This document shows positions 34,000-42,341 of a DNA stretch of 64,000 nucleotides, piece after piece (position 1 is the stretch's first letter; each line of letters begins with the position of its first letter). The DNA lies in assembly GCA_019186825.1 (NCBI GenBank), contig JABARP010000005.1, forward strand, positions 56,240-120,239, written 5' to 3'. The notes beneath the pieces are model-generated. The model worked only from the letters and a program-made list of their open reading frames with translations. It made no database searches and was not told the origin of the DNA. Both the position numbers and the translations under genes were made by a program. The DNA is from Pyrinomonadaceae bacterium. GTDB taxonomy: Bacteria > Acidobacteriota > Blastocatellia > Pyrinomonadales > Pyrinomonadaceae.

Positions 34000-34104
34000 A
34001 TGAAGTTCTTCGGAGCGATCTTTTATGCGTTTAACCTGTACACCTTTTTTTGGTGGCAGTTTACCGGCGCGTCTTTAAGATCGCATCTAACAGTTAAGAA
34101 CTAA
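34000..34104 (+). CDS. trpL: trp operon leader peptide with tandem Trp codons
   Basis: A 34-codon open frame with the core Tyr-Thr-Phe-Phe-Trp-Trp-Gln-Phe: Trp codons 18 and 19 (34051-34056) are adjacent. Eleven of 34 residues are aromatic (7 Phe, 2 Tyr, 2 Trp). It ends at TAA 34102-34104, then an intrinsic terminator follows before trpE. The layout is that of a ribosome-mediated attenuation leader: ribosomes stall at the Trp codons when charged tRNA-Trp is scarce. No ribosome site precedes ATG 34000, in line with a leaderless transcript. Confidence 0.85.
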   Translation: MKFFGAIFYAFNLYTFFWWQFTGASLRSHLTVKN

Positions 34105-34131
34105 AGAAACTGAAGATCTATCCTAAGACGC
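34069..34131 (+). promoter_or_regulatory. Antiterminator pairing of the trp leader
   Basis: GCGTCTT (34069-34075) pairs perfectly with AAGACGC (34125-34131), and AGATC (34078-34082) pairs with GATCT (34115-34119). The two helices are separated by a small asymmetric internal loop. The 3' half takes in the base of the terminator stem (34128-34131), so both structures cannot form fully. The 5' half begins 13 bases after the Trp codons: a stalled ribosome leaves it free, and a ribosome at the stop codon covers it. Confidence 0.7.
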
Positions 34132-34163
34132 CGCTTGAAAATACCGTTTCAAGCGGCGTTTTT
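34128..34163 (+). terminator. trp attenuator (intrinsic terminator)
   Basis: ACGCCGCTTGAAA (34128-34140) and TTTCAAGCGGCGT (34147-34159) form a perfect 13-bp stem with a 6-base loop, followed directly by a run of T. It lies between the leader peptide and trpE, 41 bases before the trpE ATG. Confidence 0.9.
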
Positions 34164-34203
34164 CTGTTTGAATTTTACGTTTTTGAATTTTTGAACCTTT
34201 GCA

Positions 34204-35589
34204 ATGAACGCGAGTCCGAAACAGATCAGCCTGCTCAAACCCGTGGTCGAGACGATCCCCGCCGACCTTCTGACCCCGCTCGCCGTTTATCTCAAACTGT
34301 CGTCAAACTCAACCCACTCATTCCTGCTCGAATCCGTCGAAGGCGGCGAGAATCTCGCAAGATATTCATTCATCGGGGCCGATCCCGTACAGATGATCGA
34401 GGGCGGCCACGAAGCGTTCGCTCAACTTCGCGGACACCTGGCTGAGAATTTTGTTCTCGACGACGGCGGGCTTCCGGCATTCATCGGCGGTGCTATCGGA
34501 TCGATCGCTTTTGACGCCTGCGAAATGTTCGAGCCTTCGCTCGCTGGGACAAACATGGCGGGCGACCTGCTCTCGATGATGATCTATCGTTCGGTGATCG
34601 CCTTTGACCACGCACAGCAAAAGATCAAGGTCATCACGGTTGCTCCCGAACAAGAACACGATGCGGCAAAGCGTCGAAATGCAGAGATCCGCGCCGCGCT
34701 CGAAAGTGACAAGAACGTCTCCCTTGCACGCACCGAGCCGAGCGGATCTCAAGTGGCGGAGTCGAATCAAACCCGTGAGCAGTTCGAGGCTGCCGTCAAC
34801 AAGATCAAAGAGCACATCAAGGCCGGTGATTGTTATCAGGCCGTCTATTCGCAGCGATTCACGCGGCGGACAAATGCTTCGCCTATCGCGATCTATCGGG
34901 CGTTGAGGTCGCTGAACCCGTCGCCGTATATGTTCCTGATGCAAACCGGCGAACGCAGCGTGATCGGAGCTTCACCAGAAATGCTCGTGCGTTGCATTGA
35001 CCGAAAACTCGAATATCGCCCGATCGCCGGCACGCGTCATCGCGGTGCGACACCTTCGGAAGATGCTCAGCTTGCTCTCGAAATGAAAGCCGACGCAAAG
35101 GAAGTCTCCGAGCACCTGATGCTCGTCGATCTTGGCCGCAACGACCTCGGCCGCGTGTCGGAATTCAGCTCGGTGAAGGTTGACTCGCTCATGGCCGTCG
35201 AGAAATATTCGCACGTTCAGCATCTCGTAAGCTCGCTCTCGTCCAGGCTTTCAAAGGGAAAGGATATGTTCGATGCGTTTGCGGCCTGCTTCCCTGCCGG
35301 AACGGTCTCGGGAGCGCCAAAGGTTCGTGCGATCGAGATCATTCGCGAACTCGAGCCCACGCCAAGAGGAATCTACGCCGGTGCGATCGGCTATTTTGAC
35401 TATCGCGGAAATATGGACACCTGCATTTCGATCCGCACGCTGGTTCTTGAGAACGGCATCGCGACGATCCAGGCAGGCGCAGGAATTGTCGCTGATTCGA
35501 ATGCAGCGTCGGAGTTTGAGGAAACTATCAATAAAGCAAAAGGCCTTATGCGGGCCATCGACCTCGCAGAGACCGGAGAACTAGGATGA
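34204..35589 (+). CDS. trpE: Anthranilate synthase component I
   Basis: A 461-residue chorismate-binding enzyme that makes anthranilate. The Trp feedback motif Leu-Leu-Glu-Ser lies near residue 42 with a Ser ten residues on, so allosteric control by Trp is likely. Catalytic parts include Ile-Gly-Ala-Ser-Pro-Glu-Met, Pro-Ile-Ala-Gly-Thr-Arg, Val-Asp-Leu-Gly-Arg-Asn-Asp and Gly-Ala-Gly-Ile-Val. The start lacks a clear ribosome site. The glutaminase partner trpG is not in the operon. Its stop overlaps trpD (ATGA). Confidence 0.95.
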   Translation: MNASPKQISLLKPVVETIPADLLTPLAVYLKLSSNSTHSFLLESVEGGENLARYSFIGADPVQMIEGGHEAFAQLRGHLAENFVLDDGGLPAFIGGAIGSIAFDACEMFEPSLAGTNMAGDLLSMMIYRSVIAFDHAQQKIKVITVAPEQEHDAAKRRNAEIRAALESDKNVSLARTEPSGSQVAESNQTREQFEAAVNKIKEHIKAGDCYQAVYSQRFTRRTNASPIAIYRALRSLNPSPYMFLMQTGERSVIGASPEMLVRCIDRKLEYRPIAGTRHRGATPSEDAQLALEMKADAKEVSEHLMLVDLGRNDLGRVSEFSSVKVDSLMAVEKYSHVQHLVSSLSSRLSKGKDMFDAFAACFPAGTVSGAPKVRAIEIIRELEPTPRGIYAGAIGYFDYRGNMDTCISIRTLVLENGIATIQAGAGIVADSNAASEFEETINKAKGLMRAIDLAETGELG

Positions 35590-36605
35590 ACGAAATTTTA
35601 CATACAACAATACTCGGAATGAAACGCGGTGTGGACGTCTCGGCGGCAAATGCCGAAGCCGTACTCGACGCAATTCTCGCAAGCGAAGATCGCAAGATAC
35701 TTGTCGATCTTCTTACCGCCTGGAATCACAAAGGCATCACGGAAGACGAGATCTACGGCTTTGCACGTATTCTTCGCGATCGATGCCGACGGGTCAACGG
35801 CCACGAAGACAGCGTCGATATCGTCGGCACGGGCGGCGGTTCGCAAAAACCTTTCAATGTTTCGACCGCTGCCGCGATCGTAACGTCTGCCGCCGGTCTG
35901 AAGGTCGCAAAGCACGGAAACCGTGCCGCTACGAGCCGCTCCGGAGCGATCGACGTGCTGTCGAAACTTAACCTCGAGCCGTCACTCGGCCCCGGCTCTG
36001 CCGAAATGAACCTTCGCCGACACGGACTGGCGTTCCTCTTCGCGCCGGCATTCCATCGTCTTTCGGCAAAGCTCGCAGATGCACGCCGCAGCCTGCCTTT
36101 TCCGACGATCTTCAACTGCATCGGCCCGCTCGCTAATCCCGCGAACGCCCAATTCCAGGTGATCGGTACATGGTCAGGCGACCTTGTTCCGAAGATCGCG
36201 AATGCTCTTCATCGTCTTGGCACGACGCGTTCGCTCGTTGTCAACGGCAGTAACGGCCTTGACGAGATCTCGATCAGCGGAACGACGATCGCAGCCGAGG
36301 TAACGCCCGACGGCGTCAGGAATTACGAACTCGCCGCCGACAGCTTTGGGTTGGAAGAGAGCAAAGTCTCGTTGCCAAAGGCCGAGAGCGTCGCCGAAAG
36401 CGCCGACCGGATCCGCTCAGTTCTGAACGGTGAAAGAGGAATTGCTCGCGACATGGTGATCGCAAATTCCGCCGCAGCGATCTTTATCGCAGGCCGAGCA
36501 GCATCTTTGCTCGAAGGTGCAACGATCGCCGCCGACGCGATCGATAGCGGCAAAGCCACCGAAAAACTCGATATTCTCTCTGCGGAGGTCGCTCTCGCCG
36601 CATGA
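35586..36605 (+). CDS. trpD: Anthranilate phosphoribosyltransferase
   Basis: A 339-residue enzyme joining anthranilate to PRPP. Motifs Asp-Ile-Val-Gly-Thr-Gly-Gly, Phe-Asn-Val-Ser-Thr, Lys-His-Gly-Asn-Arg and Gly-Pro-Leu-Ala-Asn-Pro are intact. It overlaps trpE by ATGA and trpC by ATGA (36602), so translation is probably coupled. It is not fused to trpG, unlike enterobacterial TrpD. Confidence 0.95.
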   Translation: MNEILHTTILGMKRGVDVSAANAEAVLDAILASEDRKILVDLLTAWNHKGITEDEIYGFARILRDRCRRVNGHEDSVDIVGTGGGSQKPFNVSTAAAIVTSAAGLKVAKHGNRAATSRSGAIDVLSKLNLEPSLGPGSAEMNLRRHGLAFLFAPAFHRLSAKLADARRSLPFPTIFNCIGPLANPANAQFQVIGTWSGDLVPKIANALHRLGTTRSLVVNGSNGLDEISISGTTIAAEVTPDGVRNYELAADSFGLEESKVSLPKAESVAESADRIRSVLNGERGIARDMVIANSAAAIFIAGRAASLLEGATIAADAIDSGKATEKLDILSAEVALAA

Positions 36606-37408
36606 CAACTTTCCTTGAAAAGATCGTTGCCGAAACCCGCGCGCACCTCGCAAGACGTTCTGCGGATACGAATATCTCACTGCTCCGGAGTGGTGCGGAA
36701 GCTCGTCGTAACCCACACGACAGGTTCCGCTTGTCGACGGCACTTTCGGTGAAGGATCGCATAAACATCATCGCCGAGATCAAGCGTGCGTCGCCCTCGA
36801 AAAATGTTATCGACGGATCGGTTGATGCCGCCGAGCGTGCGGCCACCTACGAAAAAAGTGGTGCGGCGGCGATCTCGATCCTGACCGAACCGAAGTATTT
36901 CCGAGGCTCCCTCGACGATATTAGAGATGCGAGACGCACGGTCGAGATCCCGCTGCTTCGCAAAGACTTTATCGTCGATCCGATACAGATCTATGAAGCC
37001 GCGGACGCCGGAGCCGACGCCATACTGTTGATCGTCGCGGCATTGGACGAGGCCAAACTTCGCTCCCTTCTTGGCGTCGCAAACTCGCTCGGCCTCGACG
37101 CCCTTGTCGAAGTTCACAGCCTCGAAGAAATGAACGCAGCGGCCGACGCCGGTGCTTCGATCATCGGCATAAATAATCGCGACCTTCATTCGCTGGCCGT
37201 CGATCTCGCAACGTCATTCGAGCTTGCCGAACACAAACCCGCTAACACACTGCTCGTCGCCGAAAGCGGCATCAGTTCGACGGACGAGATCGAGCGATTG
37301 CATAACGCCGGATTTGACGGCTTCCTGATCGGCGAAGCGTTGATGACGTCCGGCAACCCGGCCGAAAAACTTTTGACTCTTTCCGCCGCCGGAGGCACGC
37401 GTGGTTAG
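36602..37408 (+). CDS. trpC: Indole-3-glycerol phosphate synthase
   Basis: A 268-residue TIM-barrel enzyme. Ile-Ala-Glu-Ile-Lys-Arg-Ala-Ser-Pro-Ser, Leu-Arg-Lys-Asp-Phe-Ile, Glu-Val-His, Gly-Ile-Asn-Asn-Arg and Glu-Ser-Gly-Ile mark the active site. It is a stand-alone protein, not fused to TrpF. The stop overlaps the GTG start of trpF by 8 bases. Confidence 0.95.
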   Translation: MTTFLEKIVAETRAHLARRSADTNISLLRSGAEARRNPHDRFRLSTALSVKDRINIIAEIKRASPSKNVIDGSVDAAERAATYEKSGAAAISILTEPKYFRGSLDDIRDARRTVEIPLLRKDFIVDPIQIYEAADAGADAILLIVAALDEAKLRSLLGVANSLGLDALVEVHSLEEMNAAADAGASIIGINNRDLHSLAVDLATSFELAEHKPANTLLVAESGISSTDEIERLHNAGFDGFLIGEALMTSGNPAEKLLTLSAAGGTRG

Positions 37409-38030
37409 AGTAAAGGTCTGCGGGATCACGAACGTCGAAGATGCACGGCACGCCGCCGCGTGCGGAGCCGACGAGATCGGATTGAATTTCTATTCGAAAA
37501 GCCCGCGTTTTATCTCGATGCGGGCGGCACAAGATGTTGCAAGTAGCATCGATGCTTCGGTGAAGCTCGTCGGTGTCTTCGTGAACGCGTCCGAAGATGA
37601 GATCGCTTTGACGGCAAAGCAATGCGGCCTCGACGCGGTTCAGCTTCACGGCGATGAGACGATCGAGTTCGCTCAAAAGATCGCCCACGAGAATAGTGTC
37701 CGCGTGATCAAAACCGTCGAGGCAGACAAAGCCCTCGAAATTTTGGCGGAGATAAGGAGCAGCGGACTCAACTTGCTCATTGACGCTCCCTCGATGGGAG
37801 AGTACGGCGGGACCGGCCGCGTGTCCGATTGGGATCGTGCCGCGGACGCCGCCGCAAGCTTTGATCGCGTCTATTTGGCAGGCGGCCTCGGACACGAGAA
37901 TGTCGCCGCCGCGATCCGAAAAGTGCGTCCTTTCTGCGTCGATGCGTGCAGCAAATTAGAATCGGCAAAAGGGAAAAAAGATCCGCAAAAGGTTGCCGCC
38001 TTTATCGAAGCGGCAAAGAGTGTTCTATGA
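37401..38030 (+). CDS. trpF: Phosphoribosylanthranilate isomerase
   Basis: A 209-residue TIM barrel with Val-Lys-Val-Cys-Gly-Ile-Thr (catalytic Cys), Val-Gly-Val-Phe-Val-Asn, Val-Gln-Leu-His-Gly-Asp-Glu and a second catalytic Asp in Leu-Ile-Asp-Ala. The GTG start at 37401 gives the normal N-terminus. It overlaps trpC by 8 bases and trpB by ATGA. Confidence 0.95.
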   Translation: MVRVKVCGITNVEDARHAAACGADEIGLNFYSKSPRFISMRAAQDVASSIDASVKLVGVFVNASEDEIALTAKQCGLDAVQLHGDETIEFAQKIAHENSVRVIKTVEADKALEILAEIRSSGLNLLIDAPSMGEYGGTGRVSDWDRAADAAASFDRVYLAGGLGHENVAAAIRKVRPFCVDACSKLESAKGKKDPQKVAAFIEAAKSVL

Positions 38031-39226
38031 ATTGTGAGCCCGACAACAAGGGATATTGGGGTGAGTTCGGCGGACGGTTCGTTCCCGAAACGCTCGTCGC
38101 TCCTCTCGATGAGTTGAACGAAGCGTATCTCGCCTCGCGCGACGATCCGGAATTTCACGCCGAACTCGCCGATCTATTGAACCACTACTCGGGGCGTCCG
38201 ACCTCGCTTTACTACGCGCGGCGGCTCAGCGAAGAAGTCGGCGGCGCGCAAATCTATCTGAAACGCGAAGACCTGAATCACACCGGTGCGCACAAGATAA
38301 ATAACTGCCTCGGCCAGATCCTCTTGGCACGCCGAATGGGCAAGACACGCATCGTTGCCGAGACCGGTGCCGGACAGCATGGCGTCGCGACCGCGACCGT
38401 CTGTGCTCTCTTCGGCCTGAAATGCGTCGTCTATATGGGCAGCGAGGACATTCGGCGTCAGGAACTGAACGTCTTTCGTATGCAGCTTTTGGGAGCAGAG
38501 GTCCGCTCTGTCGATACCGGTTCGCGAACGCTCAAGGACGCCATCAACGAAGCTCTCCGCGATTGGGTCTCGAATATTTCGGACACTTACTATCTTCTTG
38601 GTTCGGCGCTCGGGCCGCATCCGTATCCGCTGATGGTTCGCGAATTCCAAAGCGTCATCGGACGCGAAGCACGCCGTCAGATCCTTGAAGAAACCGGAAA
38701 ACTTCCCGACCTTCTCGTCGCCTGCGTCGGCGGCGGTTCGAACGCGATCGGACTCTTCCACCCGTTCCTTGATGATGAAAACGTCCAGATGACGGGCGTC
38801 GAAGCAGGCGGCCGCGGTGCCGCTCTTGGCGAACACGCCGCACGATTCGCAAAAGGTGCTGCAGTCGGCGTTCTTCAAGGCACACGCAGCTATGTCCTTC
38901 AGGACGACGATGGCAATATCGCCTCGACGCATTCCGTCTCTGCAGGGCTCGATTACGCGTCCGTCGGCCCGGAACATTCTTACCTTCGTGATATCGGACG
39001 CATCAAATACGATTCGGTCACCGACGCGGAAGCCCTCGACGCGTTTCAGCTCCTGTCGCGTACCGAAGGCATCATTCCGGCTCTCGAATCCGCACACGCG
39101 ATCGCATACGCCGTCAAGCAGGCTCCAAAAATGCAGCGGGAACAGATCATGATCGTCAACGTCTCAGGCCGCGGCGACAAGGATGTCGATTCCGTTCGGC
39201 AGCTTCTCAACGGAGGCGAAAAATGA
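38027..39226 (+). CDS. trpB: Tryptophan synthase beta chain
   Basis: A 399-residue PLP enzyme joining indole and serine. [19 protein letters not shown] (PLP lysine), Glu-Thr-Gly-Ala-Gly-Gln-His-Gly and Gly-Gly-Gly-Ser-Asn-Ala are all present: TrpB1 type. The open frame extends into trpF, but ATG 38027, overlapping the trpF stop, gives the family N-terminus. Confidence 0.96.
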   Translation: MNCEPDNKGYWGEFGGRFVPETLVAPLDELNEAYLASRDDPEFHAELADLLNHYSGRPTSLYYARRLSEEVGGAQIYLKREDLNHTGAHKINNCLGQILLARRMGKTRIVAETGAGQHGVATATVCALFGLKCVVYMGSEDIRRQELNVFRMQLLGAEVRSVDTGSRTLKDAINEALRDWVSNISDTYYLLGSALGPHPYPLMVREFQSVIGREARRQILEETGKLPDLLVACVGGGSNAIGLFHPFLDDENVQMTGVEAGGRGAALGEHAARFAKGAAVGVLQGTRSYVLQDDDGNIASTHSVSAGLDYASVGPEHSYLRDIGRIKYDSVTDAEALDAFQLLSRTEGIIPALESAHAIAYAVKQAPKMQREQIMIVNVSGRGDKDVDSVRQLLNGGEK

Positions 39227-40041
39227 GCGATCGCATCACCGAGAACTTGAAGAATGGCCGCGGGTTCATTCCATTCGTCACGGCGGGCGACCCCGACGAC
39301 GAAACGTCGCTCGAGATCTTGAAACTGCTCGCCGCACGCGGTGCCAACGTCATCGAACTCGGCGTGCCATTCTCCGATCCGATGGCAGACGGCGTCGTGA
39401 TCCAACGCTCGTCGCAGCGTGCTCTCGATCGCGGCGTAAATCTCGCAAGCGTGCTTTCCCTCGCCGCAAAGCTGCGGGTATCGAGCGACGTTCCGCTCGT
39501 ACTTTTCAGCTACTTGAACCCGATCTTGAGATTCGGCATCGACGGATTATGCTCAGCCGCAAAAAAGAGTGGCGTGGACGGGATTTTGATCGTCGATGCC
39601 GTCGACGACGAAGCACGCGAGCTTGCAGACAAGTTCGCGGAACACGGCATTTCGCTCATCTCGCTCGTCTCGCCGACGACCAGCGATGGAAGGCTTGAGA
39701 ACATCTGCCGAAACGCACGCGGCTTTATCTACGCCGTATCACGTGCAGGAGTTACGGGAGCCGCGAATTCACACTCGAACGAGGCCGAGCTTTTGGCCGC
39801 ACGTGTGAGAAAGTTCACCGACCTGCCCATCGCTGTCGGTTTCGGTATCTCGACCGCCGAACAGGTCGAAAATGTCTGGAAATTCGCCGATGCGGCCGTC
39901 GTTGGCTCGGCAATAGTGGCCGAGATCGAGGCTTCTATCAAAGCCAATGACGCCCTTGCCCGCGTCGAAGCTCTATTAGATCAATTATTGCCGTTGCAAA
40001 AGGCGGCACATACTCATAAAGTTGAAGGTTCACGATTGTGA
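39223..40041 (+). CDS. trpA: Tryptophan synthase alpha chain
   Basis: A 272-residue TIM barrel. The catalytic Glu and Asp occur in [15 protein letters not shown] and Gly-Ile-Leu-Ile-Val-Asp. It releases indole from indole-3-glycerol phosphate and passes it to TrpB. It overlaps trpB by ATGA and the DAHP synthase gene by GTGA. Confidence 0.95.
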   Translation: MSDRITENLKNGRGFIPFVTAGDPDDETSLEILKLLAARGANVIELGVPFSDPMADGVVIQRSSQRALDRGVNLASVLSLAAKLRVSSDVPLVLFSYLNPILRFGIDGLCSAAKKSGVDGILIVDAVDDEARELADKFAEHGISLISLVSPTTSDGRLENICRNARGFIYAVSRAGVTGAANSHSNEAELLAARVRKFTDLPIAVGFGISTAEQVENVWKFADAAVVGSAIVAEIEASIKANDALARVEALLDQLLPLQKAAHTHKVEGSRL

Positions 40042-41096
40042 AAAATATGTTAATCGTAATGAAGCCCGGTGCCACCACCGGTGAAATTGAAAAGGTACTC
40101 GAAGTCATCGAATCGCTCGGGTTTCGCGGGCATTCGATGCCCGGCGAGACTCGAACGGCGATCGGCGTTACCGGCAACCGTGGTTCGGTAGATCCCACGA
40201 ATTTTGAGAATTTGCCGGGCGTTGCCGAGACGATCCGCGTAACGCAGCCGTATAAACTCATCCTCCGCGACGCTCGGCCCGAAAGGTCGGTCGTAAAGGT
40301 CGGAACGGCCACGATCGGCGGTGGCGAACTTGCCATCATCGCAGGGCCTTGCGCCATCGAATCCCGAACGCAGCTCACCACCGTTGCACGCGAGGTCGCG
40401 GCAAGCGGTGCGAAATTCCTTCGCGGCGGTGCATATAAGCCGCGAACTTCGCCTTACGCCTTCCAGGGCCTCGGCGAGGAAGGCCTCAAGATGCTCGCCG
40501 ATGTCCGCGAAGAAACGGGCCTCAATATCGTTACCGAGGCGATGGATGAGCACGGCGTCGATGCCGTCGAAAAATACGGCGACTGCATACAGATCGGCGC
40601 TCGAAATATGCAGAATTACTCGCTTCTGCGATATGTCGGCAAAACGCGCAAGCCCGTGCTCCTAAAACGCGGCCTTTCCGCAACGCTCGAAGAATTCCTG
40701 CTTGCCGCCGAATACGTGATGAGCGAGGGCAATTACGACGTGATCCTTTGTGAACGCGGCATTCGCACCTTTGCGAATCACGCCCGGAATACAATGGACC
40801 TCTCGGTCGTCCCGGCGGTCCACAGAATGACTCATCTGCCGATCATCGTCGATCCTTCGCATGCGACCGGCCATAATTATATGGTCGCTCCGCTTTCAAG
40901 AGCGGGGATCGCGGTCGGTGCGGACGGTGTCATAATTGAGGTTCATCCGAGGCCCGCCGAAGCTCTTTGCGACGGTGCACAGGCTCTGACGCTTGCACAA
41001 TACCGCGACCTCGTCGAGCAATTGCTTGCGATCCGCGAAGTTACGGTCGAGGCGACCAGAGGCACGACGCTCTACGCAGAATCTTTCGCCCGATAG
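40038..41096 (+). CDS. aroF: 3-deoxy-7-phosphoheptulonate (DAHP) synthase, type I-beta
   Basis: A 352-residue enzyme making DAHP from PEP and erythrose 4-phosphate, the first step to all aromatic amino acids. An N-terminal ferredoxin-like regulatory domain (about 1-75) precedes the KDPG-aldolase-like barrel with Ala-Gly-Pro-Cys-Ala-Ile-Glu-Ser, Arg-Gly-Gly-Ala-Tyr-Lys-Pro-Arg-Thr-Ser-Pro, Gln-Ile-Gly-Ala-Arg-Asn and Pro-Ser-His-Ala-Thr-Gly. It has a GTG start inside the trpA stop and closes the operon, so the leader attenuator would control entry into the whole aromatic pathway. Feedback by Phe or Tyr through the N-terminal domain is typical of the type but not shown here. Confidence 0.95.
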   Translation: MKNMLIVMKPGATTGEIEKVLEVIESLGFRGHSMPGETRTAIGVTGNRGSVDPTNFENLPGVAETIRVTQPYKLILRDARPERSVVKVGTATIGGGELAIIAGPCAIESRTQLTTVAREVAASGAKFLRGGAYKPRTSPYAFQGLGEEGLKMLADVREETGLNIVTEAMDEHGVDAVEKYGDCIQIGARNMQNYSLLRYVGKTRKPVLLKRGLSATLEEFLLAAEYVMSEGNYDVILCERGIRTFANHARNTMDLSVVPAVHRMTHLPIIVDPSHATGHNYMVAPLSRAGIAVGADGVIIEVHPRPAEALCDGAQALTLAQYRDLVEQLLAIREVTVEATRGTTLYAESFAR

Positions 41097-41112
41097 GCAT
41101 CGTCAATAGAGA

Positions 41113-41175
41113 AAAAGGATCCGCGTGTTCCCTGCCATCCCGAAAACCGGCAGACGAACTCGCGGATCTCTTTTT
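41113..41175 (+). terminator. Terminator after the trp-aroF operon
   Basis: GATCCGCG and CGCGGATC form an outer stem, with CTGCC/GGCAG inside, and TTTTTAT follows at 41170. It lies 17 bases after the DAHP synthase stop. Confidence 0.75.
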
Positions 41176-41207
41176 ATTCGAAGCTTTTACGGCGAAGTGC
41201 CTTTTGC

Positions 41208-41561
41208 CTATTTCACCAGCCGCAGCTTCAAAAGCCCGTAAATGTGTATGTACGAGCAGATAACGGCCGACAGTATCAGGAAAGTCATCGGCAGGTGACC
41301 GACCGCCTCCGGAGCGAAACGCAATAGAACGCCCGAACCCATTCCTATTCCCGCACAAACGAGGCGTGGACGAAGCCATCTGCCAAACGCCGGAACACCG
41401 TCAACTTCGATCAAAAGGTATGGCAGAACGAGCACAAAAAGTGCCGCGATCGTAAGCAGAAGCGTATCGAACCCAAAGAATGTCGCCGAACGTGCAAGTT
41501 CAGCCGTCAAAAAGAACAACAAAATGCTTGTATCCAACGATCGGTAGTGCTTCTGTGCCAT
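41208..41561 (-). CDS. Small multi-pass membrane protein, function unknown
   Basis: A 117-residue protein with about three or four hydrophobic segments (Ser-Ile-Leu-Leu-Phe-Phe-Leu-Thr, Leu-Leu-Leu-Thr-Ile-Ala-Ala-Leu-Phe, Leu-Val-Cys-Ala-Gly-Ile-Gly, Met-Thr-Phe-Leu-Ile-Leu-Ser-Ala). No domain recognised. It lies 38 bases downstream of the XRE regulator on the same strand and may be cotranscribed with it. Confidence 0.6.
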   Translation of the reverse strand: MAQKHYRSLDTSILLFFLTAELARSATFFGFDTLLLTIAALFVLVLPYLLIEVDGVPAFGRWLRPRLVCAGIGMGSGVLLRFAPEAVGHLPMTFLILSAVICSYIHIYGLLKLRLVK

Positions 41562-41599
41562 ATATTTACCTGTCTTGTCTTAAGAGATCAGTTGAAGAT

Positions 41600-41995
41600 T
41601 TACTTTTCCTTGTTGCCGCTGAACTGCGAGTACGCAACGCGGAAAAGCTCCGAAAGAGCGTCGGCCGTCTCAGCCGAAAGGTTCTTGTCCGCCCTCAGGT
41701 GCGCCGAGACGATCTCAGGCGTCGATTCGTGCGGATAATAGACCACCGGCTCAACCTCGCTGCCCGGGTGCTTTTTCATCAAGCGATCGACCGGCATCTC
41801 AAGCCATTGTGTGATCCGAGCGATATTCTCGGCGTCCGGACTCCCCTTTCCGCTTTCGATACGCGAAAGCGTCGAGGCCGAAACCTGTGTAACATTGCCA
41901 ACATCCCGCAAGCTAAGCTTTAATTCCTTCCGTCTCCGGCTGATCGCCTTGCCCAATTCATTGATGTCAATAAGACTGTCGTTCTTCAAAACCAT
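41600..41995 (-). CDS. XRE-family HTH transcriptional regulator
   Basis: A 131-residue protein. A helix-turn-helix occupies about 14-68 (Leu-Gly-Lys-Ala-Ile-Ser-Arg-Arg-Arg, Ser-Leu-Arg-Asp-Val-Gly, Val-Ser-Ala-Ser-Thr-Leu-Ser-Arg-Ile-Glu-Ser-Gly), followed by a Pro-Glu-Ile-Val-Ser-Ala-His-Leu-Arg-Ala-Asp C-terminal stretch seen in small XRE regulators. ATG 41995 has GGAGG 12 bases upstream, whereas ATG 42007 abuts the same GGAGG, so 41995 is preferred, with some doubt. It is divergent from the Rad52-like gene, which suggests local regulation. Confidence 0.83.
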   Translation of the reverse strand: MVLKNDSLIDINELGKAISRRRKELKLSLRDVGNVTQVSASTLSRIESGKGSPDAENIARITQWLEMPVDRLMKKHPGSEVEPVVYYPHESTPEIVSAHLRADKNLSAETADALSELFRVAYSQFSGNKEK

Positions 41996-42075
41996 AGTTC
42001 TGCTCATCCTCCATGTGGCCGTGCAAAGATGCACGTTCCGTTTCACACATAAAACATAACACACGAAAATTTTAA

Positions 42076-42104
42076 TTGCAACACCTTGTTTCGCACTTGC
42101 AACA
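42076..42104. repeat. Direct repeats TTGCAACA, possible operator
   Basis: TTGCAACA occurs at 42076-42083 and again at 42097-42104, 21 bases apart (two helical turns). The second copy overlaps the -35 of the Rad52-like promoter, and a related TGCAACG lies at 42136-42142. This spacing and position suit a dimeric repressor such as the adjacent XRE protein. Confidence 0.5.
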
Positions 42105-42125
42105 AATAAATTTGTTTGGTACGAT
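42097..42125 (+). promoter_or_regulatory. Promoter of the Rad52-like gene
   Basis: TTGCAA (42097-42102) and TACGAT (42120-42125) are separated by 17 bases. The predicted start is about 210 bases before the ATG at 42342. Confidence 0.55.
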
Positions 42126-42341
42126 GTTTCACAGATGCAACGTTTCTCGAAGGTCTCTACTTTTGAGAAAGATCAAAAGCTGAGCAGATGACCTAAGCCT
42201 GAATGGCGTCTGCGAACAGGGTCGAAGGTTTTTTAGACGGCAGCTTCCGGCAATGGACGACGGGCGGTTCGTAAACGGTAGATCAGCTGCTTGCGAGGTT
42301 GAGAGCCGACGGCTGAACAACACACAGGAGAAAAAGTACAC

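Larger units (their letters stand above)
41996..42341. promoter_or_regulatory. Divergent XRE/Rad52-like intergenic region with long leader
   Basis: A gap of 346 bases. It holds paired TTGCAACA repeats and a promoter for the Rad52-like gene (42097-42125), then about 215 bases of untranslated leader. The leader has a possible hairpin at about 42143-42173 (TTTCTC/GAGAAA arms) and an AGGAG at about 42327 before ATG 42342. I saw no small gene in it. Confidence 0.5.

Noticed and set aside
38174..39097. Open frame of 307 codons on the minus strand opposite trpB
   Set aside because: It is an antisense shadow; trpB is complete and conserved.
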